DNA from: Phosphoribacter sp964647395
GTDB taxonomy: Bacteria; Actinomycetota; Actinomycetes; Actinomycetales; Dermatophilaceae
Reading direction: 5' to 3'
Assembly: GCA_964647395.1 (NCBI GenBank)
Contig: CAZYHR010000029.1
Location: forward strand, 1-30,472
Length of the DNA stretch: 30,472 nucleotides
Numbering within the stretch: position 1 is the first letter of the stretch; each line of letters starts with the position of its first letter. Under the pieces are notes generated by a model, which saw nothing but the letters and a program-made list of their open reading frames with translations, was not told where the DNA came from and did no database searches. Made by a program: the position numbers and the translations under genes. Below, piece after piece: positions 29,443-30,472 of the stretch.

Positions 29443-30182
29443 TGCTGACCCTCCTCGCTCGACCCGTCCGGCGCGGGGCGGCCGAAGCCGCGTTCGGCGG
29501 CATACTCGCGCAACAGTTCGCGCAGCTGGCGCCGGCCCCGGTGCAGCCGGCTCATCACCGTGCCGATCGGGGTCTCCATGATCTCGGCGATCTCCTTGTA
29601 GGAGTAGCCCTCGACATCGGCGAAGTAGACCGCGAGCCGGAACTCCTCGGGGATCGCCAGCAGCGCCCGCTTGACATCGCTGTCCGGCAGGTGGTCCAGG
29701 GCCACGTCCTCGGCCGAGCGCCCCCCGGCCGAACTGTGCGAGTCGGCGCGGTGCAGCTGGTAGTCCTCGATCTCGGCGGAGTCCGACTGCTGCGGCTCGC
29801 GCTGCCGTTTGCGATAGCTGTTGATGTAGGTGTTGGTGAGGATGCGGTACATCCACGCCTTGAGGTTGGTGCCCGGCCGGTACTGGTGGAAGGCGGCCCA
29901 GGCCTTGGCGTAGGTCTCCTGGACCAGGTCCTCGGCGTCGGCCGGGTTGCGGGCCGTGCGCAGCGCCGCCGAGTAGAGCTGGTCCAGCAACGGCAGCGCC
30001 TCCCGCTCGAAACGCTCACGGCGCTGCTCGCCGGTCTCCGTCGCGAGGTCCACAGCCTGCTCCGGCGCGCCCGGGTCGGGACCGTCGTTGTCGACGGTGG
30101 GTGGGGTCTGGCTGCTCATCGCGTCCCACCCTAACCGGTGGCCGACCGCCGAGCCGGTGGCGCTGACCGACAGGACGAACAT
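29439..30182 (-). CDS. sigR: Disulfide-stress ECF sigma factor SigR, long form (short form from 30119)
   Basis: 247 residues from ATG 30182, or 226 from ATG 30119. Region 2 includes the core NPADAEDLVQETYAKAW and the -10-reading LKAWMYRILTNTYINSYRK. Region 4 includes LPDSDVKRALLAIPEEFRLAVYFADVEGYSYKEIAEIM and GTVMSRLHRGRRQL. Together they are characteristic of SigR/SigH. ATG 30182 has a strong GAGGAG 6 nt upstream and is served by the SigR-type promoter at 30224-30250. ATG 30119 has no Shine-Dalgarno but is preceded by TAGGGT at leaderless distance. In Streptomyces a longer, unstable SigR isoform is made from the autoregulated promoter; the same two-tier arrangement could operate here with a 21-residue extension. 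It directs thioredoxin and thiol-homeostasis genes. Confidence 0.93.
   Translation of the reverse strand: MFVLSVSATGSAVGHRLGWDAMSSQTPPTVDNDGPDPGAPEQAVDLATETGEQRRERFEREALPLLDQLYSAALRTARNPADAEDLVQETYAKAWAAFHQYRPGTNLKAWMYRILTNTYINSYRKRQREPQQSDSAEIEDYQLHRADSHSSAGGRSAEDVALDHLPDSDVKRALLAIPEEFRLAVYFADVEGYSYKEIAEIMETPIGTVMSRLHRGRRQLRELLREYAAERGFGRPAPDGSSEEGQQ
30128..30133 (-). promoter_or_regulatory. Candidate -10 (TAGGGT) for the short SigR form
   Basis: TAGGGT followed by 8 nt and ATG 30119 on the minus strand. It would give a leaderless mRNA for the 226-residue protein. No -35 is seen. Confidence 0.35.
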
Positions 30183-30223
30183 CGGTGCTCCTCGGGCGGG
30201 CTGGGCGACGTGACGGCTGATGC

Positions 30224-30250
30224 AACGCGCCCGGCCGCGGGGTTCATTCC
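30224..30250 (-). promoter_or_regulatory. SigR-type autoregulatory promoter upstream of sigR
   Basis: On the minus strand GGAAT (30250-30246, within GGGAATGAAC) is followed after 19 nt by GTT (30226-30224, within CGTTG). The SigR/SigH consensus is GGAAT-N18 (or so)-GTT. The start point would lie about 35 nt before ATG 30182. Confidence 0.7.
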
Positions 30251-30272
30251 CGCCGGCCGGGGCGAGTGAGTC

Positions 30273-30356
30273 TGCCGCGCAGCGCCGCGGCGAGCGTGCT
30301 CACCCCACCGCGCGGCGCCGGTCACCCGGCGAGGATGCCGCGCAGCGCCGCGGCGA
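30273..30356. repeat. 21-bp direct repeat flanking the end of the upstream gene
   Basis: TGCCGCGCAGCGCCGCGGCG plus one A occurs at 30273-30293 and 30336-30356, 63 bp apart. The second copy lies in the coding tail of the partial gene at 30322. The first, read in the same direction, again spells LAAALRG, as if the gene end had been duplicated. Confidence 0.6.
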
Positions 30357-30472
30357 CCGAGGCCGCCACCGCCGGGGCCGAGGACCTCGGGATCGAGTGG
30401 GTGCCCGGCACCGGGTGCAGTCCCGCCAGGCCCGGCGGGTGGCCGGCGACCGCGGCGGGCCTCGACGGGGTG
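30322..30472 (-). CDS. C-terminal end of an unidentified protein (start outside window)
   Basis: A minus-strand frame enters at the right edge and ends with TGA at 30322, giving about 50 residues with nearly all G/C third positions. It includes HPVPGTHSIPRS and ends AAALRGILAG. A His in a PGTHS context followed by an Ala-rich helix is reminiscent of the C-terminus of alpha/beta hydrolases, but this is only suggestive. The opposite strand is also open here. The stop lies about 70 bp before the sigR promoter. Confidence 0.45.
   Translation of the reverse strand, partial: TPSRPAAVAGHPPGLAGLHPVPGTHSIPRSSAPAVAASVAAALRGILAG

Noticed and set aside
30266..30472. Plus-strand open frame at the right edge
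   Set aside because: It competes with the minus-strand partial gene. The minus frame has a more protein-like composition and a defined stop before the sigR promoter. The choice remains uncertain.

Overview
This window comes from a very GC-rich actinobacterium (GC in the low-to-mid 70s % by eye). GTG and TTG starts are frequent, stop/start overlaps are common, and several -10 boxes of form TANNNT lie 6-8 nt from a start codon, as in leaderless mRNAs. The taxonomic markers are bL37 (a 24-residue actinobacterial ribosomal protein), a SigR/RsrA pair, Ni-superoxide dismutase and a mycobacterial-type WbbL. A member of the Micrococcales near Intrasporangiaceae/Dermatophilaceae fits, but this is an inference from style and was not searched.

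Positions 1-2610 hold two cell-envelope genes on the minus strand: a partial Pro/Ala-rich membrane-anchored or secreted protein, and a SpoIID/LytB-domain protein with a C-terminal FG-GAP-like propeller. Phased GTNAC repeats resembling an OmpR-family response-regulator box precede both.

Positions 2787-24468 form a large surface-polysaccharide locus with many strand switches. WbbL adds the first rhamnose to a polyprenyl-PP-GlcNAc primer. Five further glycosyltransferases plus a two-module RgpF-like protein would extend the chain. Two adjacent GMD-family enzymes (GDP-6-deoxyhexose branch), an NDP-sugar epimerase and RmlD/RmlA/RmlC (dTDP-L-rhamnose) supply donors. An AT3 membrane acyltransferase and an SGNH/AlgJ-like protein probably O-acetylate the polymer. 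A methyltransferase with a long coiled coil may cap it. Wzm/Wzt, with a C-terminal carbohydrate-binding domain on Wzt, export it. RmlB, a WecA-type primer synthase and a ligase are not in the window. A zinc alcohol dehydrogenase overlaps the end of wzt.

Positions 24482-25263 encode the Ni-SOD maturation protease and Ni-SOD just behind rmlC. Facing them is a translationally coupled pair of multi-pass membrane HD proteins, one a canonical HD-GYP and one degenerate.

Positions 28093-28870 are the most unusual part. A 70-residue peptide carries four FHGWDP repeats and is preceded by about 180 nt containing five consecutive hairpins. Before that lies a 39-residue peptide whose N-terminus aligns with that of the first. 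Divergent to these is the bL37 gene. The window ends with two tandem 36-bp repeats, rsrA, and sigR with a recognisable SigR-type autoregulatory promoter, followed by the tail of an unidentified gene. A dispersed 8-mer, CGGCATAC, recurs 17 times across the window in all reading frames.
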